DNA of 64,000 bases, taken from contig CP004371.1 of the NCBI GenBank assembly GCA_000597885.1, positions 2,682,501-2,746,500 on the forward strand. Reading direction: 5' to 3'. The stretch's first letter is position 1. Each line of letters opens with the position of its first letter. Made by a program: the position numbers and the translations under genes. Source of the stretch: Flammeovirgaceae bacterium 311 (GTDB lineage: Bacteria > Bacteroidota > Bacteroidia > Cytophagales > Cyclobacteriaceae). Below are positions 9,396 through 18,924 of this stretch, piece after piece. The notes under the pieces were generated by a model. It saw only the letters and a list, made by a program, of their open reading frames with translations. It did no database searches and had not been told where the DNA came from.

Positions 9396-9605
9396 GTAGT
9401 GTCGGGTTGGCAGGATTCGAACCGTACCCATACCCTAAAAAAGGCTTTTTCCTGCATCTGAAGGCTTTTTTTGAGCTAAAAAAGCCCCATTTTGAGCCTA
9501 AAAAAATTCCACTGGAAGCTTCCTGTAGATTTTGGAAAAAACCGCCTTTGTGCTGTCACTCACCTATTTTTTGGTGAGTCATTTCTAGAAATGTATAGTT
9601 AAGTT
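9375..9605. repeat. Right copy of the ~230-bp imperfect direct repeat
   Basis: Same order of blocks as 2739-2965: CAAAGCGTTAA, TGGCAGGATTCGAACCGTAC from 9408, CCACTGGAAGCTTCCTGT, TTTTTTGGTGAGT and ATGTATAGT. Identity is high in these blocks and low between them. The two copies are in the same orientation and enclose the T9SS protein and its neighbouring regulator. Confidence 0.6.
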
Positions 9606-9722
9606 TGTAGGATTTTGGAGTGGGAGATAGAAACCTGATGATTAAACTTTCTTGTTGCGGTACTTCAAAGATTGCAATCTTTTTGCTGGAAGGTTTTCTG
9701 GAAGGCTTATAAGGGTTATTTA

Positions 9723-10156
9723 TCAAATATTTTTAGAGTTAAAGCTATTGATCTGATCCTTCACCCATTCAATCATTTTTTGCTTCTTAAAGTCAAACCA
9801 TTCCTGTCTGTAGTGAGCGTGATTATCAATCTCAACTTTAAAATCCCGGATGGCTTTGGCCTATTTAATGCAGTAATTAACTTATTTTGATATTGTTCAT
9901 ATGGAATCTCATCAATGAATTCTGCCATCAGCTGGTATGATGATCTTGAATCTATTTTTTCAAATTCAAATTAATCATCCCAGTTATCCTCAATTTCTGC
10001 CATATCCTCTTCCAGTTCGATGGTCAACTCCAGAGGATCTTTAGAGTCAATGATGCTTTTGATTTCCTTGGTTCGAATGTTATAGAAGCATCTCAATCCA
10101 CAATCCAATTCTTCTGTAATTGTCCCTATTTGCTCATTTGTTAATTGAATCTTCAT
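9723..10156 (-). pseudogene. Broken UPF0158-family gene
   Basis: Starting at MKIQLTNEQIGTITEELDCG, the first 61 codons match the N-terminus of UPF0158 proteins (ELDCGxRCFYN) and end at an in-frame TAA at 9971-9973. Reading on in the same frame gives FEFEKIDSRSSYQLMAEFID and YQNKLITALNR; a shift then gives DNHAHYRQEWFDFKKQK and a family-typical end at 9723. One nonsense codon and one frameshift therefore inactivate it. The role of UPF0158 is unknown. The cassette-like repeat just upstream suggests it may have been acquired as a mobile cassette. Confidence 0.75.
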
Positions 10157-10180
10157 AGCTGCCCTTGTCTTGGTTGGACC

Positions 10181-10290
10181 CAACGTACGTTGAATAAAGC
10201 AGGCGTCCTGGCACCATAGCTATCAGAAAGTTCGAAAAGCAAGCGGGCTGCAAAAGCAATGGGGCGTTTATTTTATTCTAATCCTCCGTA
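10181..10290 (-). repeat. attC-like site related to the one after the GNAT gene
   Basis: On the minus strand the stretch contains GGACGCCTGCTTTATTCAA (10190-10208) followed by ACGTACGTTGGG. The first part matches 18 of 19 bases of 38309-38327. A possible partner arm (AAACGCCCCATTGC) lies about 70 bp away. The two similar sites, far apart and in opposite orientation, suggest a family of recombination sites. Confidence 0.4.
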
Positions 10291-10456
10291 TTTTTTTTGG
10301 GGAACTCCACTAATCTCTTCCGCTATGATGTGAAAGGCTAAGAACTTTATACAGTAAAAGCACACCAGCAAATAAGCTAACTGAACTTGCTCTTGGATTG
10401 ATCCTTTGCTTTTGATGAAAAAATATCTTTACTTTTGAAAGTTTCTTCGATATAAT

Positions 10457-11038
10457 ATGAATTTTCAGAAAGCAAAGGCTTATGCTATAACCCGCCTTCA
10501 ACAGGAGTTGCCTGAAAATTTGTATTACCATGGCCTCCATCACACGCTAGATGTTTGCCAGTCCATCGAAAAACTAGCCATTAGGGAACATGTACAGGCC
10601 GAAGACCTTGTTATACTACGAACCGCGGGCTTGTACCATGACATAGGCTTTGTTGAACAATACCAATGTAACGAACCTATTGCCTGTCGCATTGTCCGGG
10701 AATCACTGCCATATTTTGATTATACATCTACTCAAATAGATATAATTTGCAAGATTATACTATCTACGCAGATCCCACAGCGCCCGCACACACATCTGGA
10801 GATGATCATGTGTGACGCCGATCTGGATTATCTTGGCAGAGATGATTTTTTTGAAATTTCTCGCACGCTTCTAAAGGAGTGGATAGAATTTGGGATTATT
10901 AATTCGACTCAAGAATGGAATAGGAAGCAAATAAGCTTTTTTCAGCAGCACCACTATTATACTTTAACTGCCAGAAACCTTCGAGAACCCCTTAAGTTAA
11001 AGCACCTTCATGAACTTCAAAGAGTACTTACTTCTTGA
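10457..11038 (+). CDS. HD-domain phosphohydrolase
   Basis: 193 aa, soluble. The HD-superfamily metal site is present: H25/H28 in YHGLHHT, the H61-D62 pair in LYHDIGF, and D120 in MCDADLDYLG. The size and spacing fit small HD hydrolases related to predicted phosphohydrolases of the YedJ/HDIG type. Such enzymes cleave phosphoester bonds of nucleotides or cyclic nucleotides; the exact substrate cannot be read from the sequence. The ATG start is preceded by an AT-rich stretch. The nearest downstream gene (YitT family) starts more than 200 bp away, so it is probably transcribed alone. Confidence 0.75.
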   Translation: MNFQKAKAYAITRLQQELPENLYYHGLHHTLDVCQSIEKLAIREHVQAEDLVILRTAGLYHDIGFVEQYQCNEPIACRIVRESLPYFDYTSTQIDIICKIILSTQIPQRPHTHLEMIMCDADLDYLGRDDFFEISRTLLKEWIEFGIINSTQEWNRKQISFFQQHHYYTLTARNLREPLKLKHLHELQRVLTS

Positions 11039-11253
11039 TGAAGTTTATTGATCGGATGGATCAGATAAGTCAAATAAATAAGATTATTTTCCATTAGCCG
11101 AGGGATTGTATCCTGAGGAATGTACATTTTTTTTGATGATGGTCTTTGAAGCTAATACAAGGCTTCTTTGTTCATATCTAATTATCAATAGGGGTATTAC
11201 AAAGGATTCCTTACCTGAAAGTTTAATCTATTTCTACGCTCAAATTCAAGAAC

Positions 11254-12189
11254 ATGAATAAAGCTGATAAAATTAATTGGAAGGTGATTTTCTCCTTATC
11301 CTCTTTATTATACTTGGTCACAGGAGTGTCTTTTGCTTTAGTGGCACTGAAGGGATTTTTGATTCCAAATCATTTTCTTGATGGGGGTGTAACAGGCATT
11401 TCAATTTTATTAGAACATATATTTCATATTCCCTTCAGTATACTTTTAATAGTATTCAACATCCCCTTTTTGATTATTGGTTTCAAGAGAATTGGTAAGA
11501 CCTTTAGTGTTCAGGCTTTTATAGCTATCATGCTGTTATCTGTTCTGATAAATTTCATTGATATTCCGGCTGTAACTAACGATAAAGTACTGATAGCGGT
11601 ATTTGGTGGGTTTTTTATAGGGGTTGGTGTTGGTCTGGTGATCAGGAGTGGCGGAGTAATTGATGGACTGGAGATTATTGCCCTTTATACCACCAAAAAA
11701 TCAGGATTTTCAACCGGTGAAATTATCATGGCTATTAATTCCCTTGTTATCCTGAGCGCCGCCTATGAATTTGGTATTGAAACAGCCATGTATTCTATTC
11801 TGGTATATTTTACGGCAATGAAAACCTCTGATTATGTAGTCGATGGATTTGAAGAATTTACAGCTTTAAATATTATTTCAAAAGATCATGAATTGGTGAA
11901 ATCTATGATTGTTAATGATTTCGGCAAGGCCATAACAGTATACAAAGGAGAACGCGGATACCTTCCAGCATCTTTTGGCACCAAACATGACAATGACATT
12001 ATCATGACAATTGTAACAAGATTAGAATTGCACCGAATTAAACAAGCCATTGCTAACCTTGACCCAAATGCATTTTTTTATGTCCAAAGTATAAAGGAAG
12101 TCAGAGGAGGTATAGGAAAACATACAAAACATTTGCATCATGATGAGTACCAAACCGCTGGTATTCCTAGTAGCAAAAACAGCGTTTAA
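11254..12189 (+). CDS. YitT-family membrane protein (DUF161 plus DUF2179)
   Basis: 311 aa. Five to six hydrophobic segments lie within residues ~12-190, including the family signature GFLIPNHFLDGGVTGISILL. A soluble C-terminal DUF2179 domain (about 205-290) follows, with GERGYLPASFG and IIMTIVTRLELHRIKQAI. YitT proteins are widespread inner-membrane proteins of uncertain transport or sensory function. The gene stands alone between the HD hydrolase and the first hybrid two-component gene and is more AT-rich than the latter. The C-terminal tail is His-rich (HTKHLHHDE). Confidence 0.85.
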   Translation: MNKADKINWKVIFSLSSLLYLVTGVSFALVALKGFLIPNHFLDGGVTGISILLEHIFHIPFSILLIVFNIPFLIIGFKRIGKTFSVQAFIAIMLLSVLINFIDIPAVTNDKVLIAVFGGFFIGVGVGLVIRSGGVIDGLEIIALYTTKKSGFSTGEIIMAINSLVILSAAYEFGIETAMYSILVYFTAMKTSDYVVDGFEEFTALNIISKDHELVKSMIVNDFGKAITVYKGERGYLPASFGTKHDNDIIMTIVTRLELHRIKQAIANLDPNAFFYVQSIKEVRGGIGKHTKHLHHDEYQTAGIPSSKNSV

Positions 12190-12508
12190 AAATAGGCACT
12201 GTTGGAATTTCTGTAGATAAGGCTGAATCTGTTGTGTACATATAGCCAAGACTATTTCATGCTTTTACTTTCTTCCAGACCATTACTAAAGTAATCTCCA
12301 ACTATAGTAGTTGCAAATACCTTAAAAGCGCAGACATCGTAGTTGAGATGTGTTAAAAAAACATGGCACCGAACTCACCACGCTTTTGAATATAAATGCA
12401 TTAATTCAAGATCTCACAGTATTTGTCTTGCAGACAATACGGAATGACTGTAATCCGAAAGGATTATCTATATTTGATTTACCAACTCTATGTATTGTTT
12501 AGTCAGCG
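12190..12508. other. Intergenic region before the first hybrid sensor gene
   Basis: No coding sequence seen. Probably holds the promoter of the hybrid two-component gene. A short imperfect inverted sequence around CAACTATAGTAGTTG (12299-12313) could be a binding site, but nothing else supports it. Confidence 0.3.
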
Positions 12509-15500
12509 ATGCCAACCAACATGCAAGCGGTACGCCTCCCATTTATAGCCCTACTCCTGTGTATCTGTTCGCTTGCCTGGGCTCAACAGTTTACCGCTTC
12601 TATGCAACATTATGGCCCCGAGAACGGCTTAGCGCATCGAGAGGTCAATGCTATATTTCAGGACCGGCAGGGGTTTATGTGGTTTGGTACCAAGTTTGGT
12701 TTAAACCGATTTGATGGACTGAAATTTACCACCTTTACCAAAGATGGTAACGGACTCGGTTTTGATGATGTACAGTCCATCGCCCAGGATGCAGAAGGCT
12801 ATTTATGGCTCATGGGGCCTTACGGTCAGTCGCATATCACCCTTTTCGATCCTCTGACCAATAAAGCTGTTTCATTTGAGGAGAAGTTCAATAAAAAACG
12901 ACCCTCCACTTTGTTCGCTGTACCACAGCGACTGCTGGGTAGCCCTAATGGCACCATCTTCTTTGCAGATTACCAACCCGCTGTTCTTATTTCCTATCAT
13001 CCAACATCTGGGCTGAAGTATGTGCCCTTGCCACAGTTTAAGAGGCTTGCTGTATTTCATACCACTGCCCGCAATACAGTTTGGGCCATTGCTGATGACA
13101 AACACTTGCTTGAGCTGACACCCGAGGGTCGAATACTTCACCAGTTTTCCCATCCCCAGGAATCAATTATTGTTTGTTTCGGACAGCGAAACGCCGGTAT
13201 CGAGTTTTTCTACTTTCTCTCGGATCCCGCCAGTAGCTCCCCTCAGCTATTTTATAGCATAGATGAATATGGTAAGCGCCGGGAATGGGCATTGGACTTG
13301 CTGACATCATTGAATCAGTACATATTTCCCGTTGGTTATGCCTTTGACCAGTCCGGCTTACTCTGGGATGGGATGAGTTTGCGGGATTCAACCGGTGGAG
13401 CGCTGCTAACTATTGCCCCGCAGACTTCTGGTGAGTCGATTGAGAATCGAAGTTTTCTACGAGACCGAAACGGCCTATTTTGGTTAGGTACTAGTTTTGG
13501 GGTATACCAGGTAAAACTTATCGAAAATCACTTTCAACGATTATTCTATCAGGGACCTAGTAAAGGGGGAAGCGGTTACGCCATTCGGGGCATTGCCGTA
13601 AAGGGCAGTCAAGTGTTTGCTAATCTGGAAAAATCCGGCTTGTATGCATCTTCCCCATCTGGAGGTTTACCCCAAAAGAAATATACGAATGGCGATGAAT
13701 TTGCCGCCGCTAATGCTTTGATCCCAGATGGGCAGGGAAATCTTTACGTCGGGATCGGTAATCAATTGGTTCATTACAATCTCTCCACTGGTACAAATTC
13801 CACAGTAGAACTACCAAGCGATTTGGGCGCCTGGGCTCTTCACGCGCTTGGGGCCAACAAATTGCTTGTTGGGAGTAGTATGGGTCTTTTTTTGTACCAT
13901 GACACAAAACAACAGCTGCAGCCTTTTACACGCTATAACCAATTTACCGAACTGGCCCAAGCTCACATCCTCTATATTGCCCCCGACAGGAAAGGAGCCC
14001 TCTGGATTTGTGCTAACACCGGCTTCTACACCGTCCACCCTGAAAAAGGCGTAACTGCCCGTTACTGGAGTGGAGGGAAAGGGCACTTTCAGCTACCCGC
14101 CGACAGTTATCATCATTTTTACCAGGATCCCCAGGGCCTGTTCTGGCTGGCTACAGCTAACGCAGGTCTTATTCGGTGGGACAGGGAGCAGAACATCTAC
14201 CGGCAGTTCAGGCGTACCGAGGGCTTATCCAACGATAACATTTACGCGGTGTACGCTGACTGGCGGGGCCATCTGTGGTTAAGCAGTGACTACGGTATTA
14301 TGCAGTTTGATCCTGTTGGCATGACAGCCAGATCCTATACTGTTCAGGACGGCATTACTAGCAATGAATTTAACCGCATTTCTCATTTTCAGGCTAAAGA
14401 CGGCCAGCTTTATTTCGGCAGTCTGAACGGGATTACCTCATTCAATCCCAGGGATTTTGAACATGAGAAACCTCCTGTTACGCTTCCGCTGCACATCGTC
14501 TCGTTTCGTCAGTTTGATGATTCGCTTGACAAACTAGTAGATAAAACCGAAGAGCTGGCAACAAGTAACCGGATTATTATCAGGCCCGATGACCGTACGA
14601 GTGTGCTGGATTTTACCCTGCTGAATTATGCCGACGCCAGTAATAATGTGTATGCTTACCAGTTTAAGGGATTGGATAACGAGTGGACCTATCAGACCGA
14701 ACCATCACTACGGTTGGGAAATTTACCCTATGGCGACTATCAATTATTGGTGAAAGGGCAGGCGTCCGATGGCCGGTTATCTTCGGCAAACCTGTCTATC
14801 CAGGTGAGCGTACTACGCCCCTTTTATCTCCGCAGCTGGTTTTTGATGCTGATGGTGTTCTTGCTGATTGGCTCAGTATGGGGCTGGGGACGGTGGCGGG
14901 CTTGGAGCCACCGGCAGGCACAAACCCGGCTGAAAGCTCAGATCAAGGAGGCTACCCACGTTATTGCCGAGCAGGCACAGGACCTGCTGCGACTCGACGA
15001 GACGAAGTCGCGGTTTTTTGCTAATATCTCCCATGAATTTCGTACCCCCCTCACCGTAATTCTGGGCATGGCAGCTAACCTGAAGTTGAATCCCGACCCC
15101 GAGCTACAACAGACGGCCAGTCTTATTGAACGCCAGGGCAGCAATCTGCTGCGGCTGATCAACCAGATCCTGGACCTCTCGCGGCTGGAAGCCGGTGAGA
15201 TGCCATTCCAGCTGGTGCGGGCCGACCTGGTTAGCTTCATCCACTACGTTGGTGAGTCGTACCATTCGATGGCGAAGGCCAAGGGCATACAGCTGCTATT
15301 TACCGCAGAGAGAGACGCCATTGAAGCCGACTTTAACCCTGACAGGCTCCAGGACATTTTGGCCAACCTGCTGGCCAATGCCATAAAATTTACTCCTACG
15401 GGCGGACAGGTGATGTATAGCGTCACCCTTCAGGAGGGCTGGCATCCGCTCACCGCTGCCGGGTACCACGAAGAAATCACCCCCACCAGCCATCTCGATC

Positions 15501-16660
15501 AGTCGTGGATTCGGATCACCGTTAGTGATACCGGACCAGGCATTGAACCGGACAGTCTGGCCCGGATCTTCGACCGCTTTTATCAGGCGGGGCCACCGTT
15601 AGCCGGGCCGCGATCGGCAGAGAACCCGCAAAACACACAGGGCGGTGGTACGGGCATCGGCCTCTCGCTGGTGCGAGAACTGGTGGTGTTGATGCAGGGT
15701 GGCCTTGCGGTCCGCAACCAATACGTCCTGGACGGGTCCGACGCGGAACAATCAAACCTGGGAGCTGAATTTGTGGTCTTTTTGCCCTTGACCCGCCAGG
15801 CACCCTTAGCGGAAGCTCCAGCACTGCTTGCAGCCAACTCTGACCAACCCGAATGGATCCAGCCTTCTCAGGAAGCAGCTGTTGAGCGACCCGTGCTATT
15901 ATTGGTGGAAGACAATGATGACGTAGCCACGTACACCCAGACCTGTTTGCGGGGAGCGTACCAGGTTGTACGGGCCAAAAACGGTCAGGAAGGCATTGAC
16001 CTTGCCCTGGCGACCATACCTGACCTTATACTGAGTGATGTTATGATGCCGCTCAAAGATGGCTTCGTTCTCTGCGACACGCTCAAGAACGATGAACGAA
16101 CCAGCCATATTCCCATTGTGCTACTTACGGCTAGGGCCGCGGTGATTGACCGCATTGCGGGTTTACGCCGGGGAGCGGATGCTTACTTGGTCAAACCCTT
16201 TCAACGTGAAGAACTCCTGGTCGTGTTAAGCAACCAGCTGCAGAGCCGACGCTTGTTGCAGCACTATTACGAAAAACTGGCTTTGGGAAATGCTGAAGCA
16301 AATTCAATCCCTGCAGAATCCCCTGAGGCAATCGAAGATAAGTTTGTGACAAGGCTACGCAGTACCTTAACACCTCATCTCGACAACCCAAGTTTGGATA
16401 GTGACATGATCTGCCAGTTGATGGGCATGAGCCGCAACACTTTACACCGTAAGGTGACTGCCCTGACAGGCCTGTCAATAAATCCTTATCTGCGGGCGCT
16501 ACGCTTGCAAAAAGCCAAAGAGCTGCTGCTTACCCATGAACTAAGTATTGCCGAAGTAGCTCATGCGGTAGGATTCGAAGACCCGAGCTACTTTGGCAGA
16601 GTTTTCAGCGAGGCATATAAGATGTCGCCCGGACAATTTCGGAGCATGCATAACAAATAA
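12509..16660 (+). CDS. Hybrid two-component system protein: propeller sensor, kinase, receiver and AraC output in one chain
   Basis: 1383 aa. A signal peptide (to about 25, ending LAWAQ) is followed by a two-bladed-ring Reg_prop periplasmic sensor (to ~680), Y_Y_Y domain (~690-770) and a membrane segment (~773-795). Cytoplasmic parts are HisKA (phospho-His in NISHEFRTPLTVIL, about 841), HATPase (N-box DILANLLANAIKFT, DTGPGI, GGGTGIGLSLV), REC (VLLLVEDNDD; acceptor Asp in LILSDVMMP about 1176; Lys in LVKPF) and a C-terminal AraC HTH. All catalytic residues are present, so it should sense a periplasmic ligand, often a glycan fragment, and act directly on DNA. No SusC/SusD pair is adjacent, so the target is open. 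The gene is visibly more GC-rich than its left neighbour. Confidence 0.93.
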   Translation: MPTNMQAVRLPFIALLLCICSLAWAQQFTASMQHYGPENGLAHREVNAIFQDRQGFMWFGTKFGLNRFDGLKFTTFTKDGNGLGFDDVQSIAQDAEGYLWLMGPYGQSHITLFDPLTNKAVSFEEKFNKKRPSTLFAVPQRLLGSPNGTIFFADYQPAVLISYHPTSGLKYVPLPQFKRLAVFHTTARNTVWAIADDKHLLELTPEGRILHQFSHPQESIIVCFGQRNAGIEFFYFLSDPASSSPQLFYSIDEYGKRREWALDLLTSLNQYIFPVGYAFDQSGLLWDGMSLRDSTGGALLTIAPQTSGESIENRSFLRDRNGLFWLGTSFGVYQVKLIENHFQRLFYQGPSKGGSGYAIRGIAVKGSQVFANLEKSGLYASSPSGGLPQKKYTNGDEFAAANALIPDGQGNLYVGIGNQLVHYNLSTGTNSTVELPSDLGAWALHALGANKLLVGSSMGLFLYHDTKQQLQPFTRYNQFTELAQAHILYIAPDRKGALWICANTGFYTVHPEKGVTARYWSGGKGHFQLPADSYHHFYQDPQGLFWLATANAGLIRWDREQNIYRQFRRTEGLSNDNIYAVYADWRGHLWLSSDYGIMQFDPVGMTARSYTVQDGITSNEFNRISHFQAKDGQLYFGSLNGITSFNPRDFEHEKPPVTLPLHIVSFRQFDDSLDKLVDKTEELATSNRIIIRPDDRTSVLDFTLLNYADASNNVYAYQFKGLDNEWTYQTEPSLRLGNLPYGDYQLLVKGQASDGRLSSANLSIQVSVLRPFYLRSWFLMLMVFLLIGSVWGWGRWRAWSHRQAQTRLKAQIKEATHVIAEQAQDLLRLDETKSRFFANISHEFRTPLTVILGMAANLKLNPDPELQQTASLIERQGSNLLRLINQILDLSRLEAGEMPFQLVRADLVSFIHYVGESYHSMAKAKGIQLLFTAERDAIEADFNPDRLQDILANLLANAIKFTPTGGQVMYSVTLQEGWHPLTAAGYHEEITPTSHLDQSWIRITVSDTGPGIEPDSLARIFDRFYQAGPPLAGPRSAENPQNTQGGGTGIGLSLVRELVVLMQGGLAVRNQYVLDGSDAEQSNLGAEFVVFLPLTRQAPLAEAPALLAANSDQPEWIQPSQEAAVERPVLLLVEDNDDVATYTQTCLRGAYQVVRAKNGQEGIDLALATIPDLILSDVMMPLKDGFVLCDTLKNDERTSHIPIVLLTARAAVIDRIAGLRRGADAYLVKPFQREELLVVLSNQLQSRRLLQHYYEKLALGNAEANSIPAESPEAIEDKFVTRLRSTLTPHLDNPSLDSDMICQLMGMSRNTLHRKVTALTGLSINPYLRALRLQKAKELLLTHELSIAEVAHAVGFEDPSYFGRVFSEAYKMSPGQFRSMHNK

Positions 16661-16899
16661 TCAATTCTTAGCCCCTGTGGGATAATTATCCTGGTTTTTG
16701 GGCTAAATCTCCTACTGCTTTACTGCCCCGAGTAGTACTTTTGTTTTAGTAACTAGCATATTTTTCAGGCCTATCCCACCCTTTAGAAAAATCCAAAGGC
16801 ATTATTAAATGTCCTTTTTTTCTAAAAAATGCAGGGGATACTCCTGGTTTACTAATCAATCCGGCTACAGCATTTTAACCTTTTTTATACCCATATTCA

Positions 16900-17769
16900 A
16901 TGAATCCACACTTCACCTTCAAATCCATCACAAGCTATTCTAAACTTCTGCTTGGGGCAGCAATCTGCTTCAGCAGCTGCGAGAATCCTGGAGATCTACC
17001 AGAACCCCATGCAACTTCAGCGGTAAACAAAGTACAAACAGCTAATAGTTTAGGAACAAAAACCTTTTATGGTCCGGCAACACCATTAGGACAAGGGGTC
17101 GCAAAGGCCTGGGTTTCCACAGACAAGCAGGGTAATCCGCTTTCTGTTGGCATCACTGTATCTGAACATGCAGTTGAAGCATTATTAAAAGGTCAGGGTC
17201 ATGATCATCAAAGTTTTACACTTAAGCTGCCTAAGCAGGGCGAAAAAACCCTGTACAACCACATCGTTTTAGACTGGAACCCCATGGGGCATCCTGCGCC
17301 AGGCATCTATGACTTACCCCATTTTGACTTACATGCCTATATGATTTCAGAAGAGGAAAGAATGGCTATCGTACCAATGGCTCCTTTTGATGCAAATGGG
17401 CAGATATCATTTGATGATCGGCCTTCCCCTTTATTCATTCCAAAAGATTATGCGCTGGATCCTGGCATAGTACCGGCCATGGGAGCACACTGGTTAGATC
17501 AAATGGCACCTGAATTAAATGGTGAAACCTTTACCCAAACCTATATCTATGGATCTTATAAAGGAGAGTTCATCTTTCATGAGCCCATGTTTACTGTTGC
17601 CTATCTGAAGGATCTAAAGCAAAAGAGCAATCCATTTGCATCATACGCAATAAAGCAGCCAGAGAGTTATCAAAAGGCAGGTTATTATCCTATGGAATAT
17701 AGCTTCACCTATAATCCAACTCCAGGCGAATACATCATTTCGCTGGATAAATTAGTGTATAAAAACTAA
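16900..17769 (+). CDS. Lipoprotein resembling TTHB210-like / DUF5602 proteins
   Basis: 289 aa. The leader ends in a lipobox (CFSSCEN), so the mature protein should be a lipoprotein. The body has several His-rich stretches, QGHDHQS, WNPMGHPAPG and LPHFDLHAYM, of the kind seen in DUF5602 proteins, where they suggest a metal site; the catalytic role, if any, is unknown. It lies upstream of and in the same direction as the cytochrome c lipoprotein. A strong hairpin separates them, so they are probably separate transcripts. Confidence 0.6.
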   Translation: MNPHFTFKSITSYSKLLLGAAICFSSCENPGDLPEPHATSAVNKVQTANSLGTKTFYGPATPLGQGVAKAWVSTDKQGNPLSVGITVSEHAVEALLKGQGHDHQSFTLKLPKQGEKTLYNHIVLDWNPMGHPAPGIYDLPHFDLHAYMISEEERMAIVPMAPFDANGQISFDDRPSPLFIPKDYALDPGIVPAMGAHWLDQMAPELNGETFTQTYIYGSYKGEFIFHEPMFTVAYLKDLKQKSNPFASYAIKQPESYQKAGYYPMEYSFTYNPTPGEYIISLDKLVYKN

Positions 17770-17824
17770 GCCGAAAACCGGCATAGTTGAAGACCAATGC
17801 ATTGGTAGCAAAGCGCTGCCATAC

Positions 17825-17874
17825 TGCACTTTAAAAGCCATGAGAAAGCTATTTTATGTGGCTTTTAAAGTGCA
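17825..17874 (+). terminator. 16-bp perfect hairpin after the DUF5602-like gene
   Basis: TGCACTTTAAAAGCCA and TGGCTTTTAAAGTGCA are exact reverse complements around an 18-base loop, starting 56 bp after the stop codon. There is no T-tract right after the stem, so it may act as a transcript-end or stability hairpin rather than a classical terminator. Confidence 0.6.
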
Positions 17875-18007
17875 AATGATCTTCAACGTTTGAAGTACAC
17901 CTGACTCTTACTGCATTAGTGTTATTTACAGGTGATTCTGATAGATGTACTACCTGAAAACCTTGATCGATATTACTTCACCTTCTAAGGATAAATCCCT
18001 AAAAATC

Positions 18008-18649
18008 ATGAAATCCAGAAATATAGAAATCAGAGGAATACTCTTTCTGGCCCTTGCATTTTCCATTGTAATGGTTGCCTGTGATTCAAAAAAAGAAGTA
18101 GAGAATAAAGAAGCCTCTTTAGCACCTTTAACCGAAGACGAATATATCCTTAGAGGAGCATATTTAATCAAAGTAGGCGGCTGTAATGATTGCCATACAC
18201 CCAAGCTGTTCACTGAAAAGGGAATGGAACTGGATACAAGCAGGTTGTTGTCAGGACATCCCGCAGGAGAACAACTTCCGCCAGTTGATCCAAGAGCATT
18301 ACAGCCGGGATATTGGGTATTGTTCAATGCGCATAATACGGCTGCGGTGGGTCCCTGGGGTCTGACATATGCCCGAAATCTAACTCCTCATGAGACAGGT
18401 ATCAAAGGATGGCAGGAAGAATATTTCATCAAATCTTTCCGGACAGGGAAGCATATGGGGATTGAGGCAGGAAGGCCAATAATGCCACCAATGCCCTGGT
18501 TTAATTTGGCTGAAGCAGCAGATGAGGACTTGAAAGCAATCTTTCATTACCTAAAATCTATAAAACCTGTCGATAACGCTGTTCCAGAGCCACTATCTCC
18601 GGAAGAGGTGCTTAAAATGTCGATGGATCCAGGATATCGGAAAATTTAG
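18008..18649 (+). CDS. Cytochrome c family lipoprotein
   Basis: 213 aa from the ATG at 18008, chosen because it begins a proper lipoprotein leader (IVMVACDSK, Cys25); the earlier in-frame start at 17945 would put the leader 21 residues inside the protein. A single haem c motif C59-N-D-C62-H63 follows the helix ILRGAYLIKVGGC. The late RPIMPPMPWFNL supplies the likely axial Met. The last helix (DEDLKAIFHYLKSIKPV) is typical of class I cytochrome c folds. It probably carries electrons at the outer face of the membrane or in the periplasm; its redox partner is not encoded nearby. Confidence 0.85.
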   Translation: MKSRNIEIRGILFLALAFSIVMVACDSKKEVENKEASLAPLTEDEYILRGAYLIKVGGCNDCHTPKLFTEKGMELDTSRLLSGHPAGEQLPPVDPRALQPGYWVLFNAHNTAAVGPWGLTYARNLTPHETGIKGWQEEYFIKSFRTGKHMGIEAGRPIMPPMPWFNLAEAADEDLKAIFHYLKSIKPVDNAVPEPLSPEEVLKMSMDPGYRKI

Positions 18650-18924
18650 ACCACCACTACCACCCCTAGAATACGAGCTAAGAGTTGGTTAGAAAATTGT
18701 ATCGCATCAATAGCTTCGGCTCCTTAGGGATTTGCAACGACTAAAGATTATTACTTCTACTGTTTTCGATTATTACTGGCTAGATAGCTCGTGTGTGCTA
18801 TTCCCGCCCATAGATGCTGTTAATCATGCGTCTTGTAGCCAATTAAGGGCGCTGCAAAGCTGAAATAACATCATCAGACTATTCTTCTATACATTCATTT
18901 TCTTTTGCTCTTTAAGCAGTATTT

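Noticed and set aside
9183-9431. 82-aa reading frame over the right long repeat
   Set aside because: It spans the terminator hairpin and repeat, has no protein-like pattern and its partner copy at 2739-2965 does not keep the frame.
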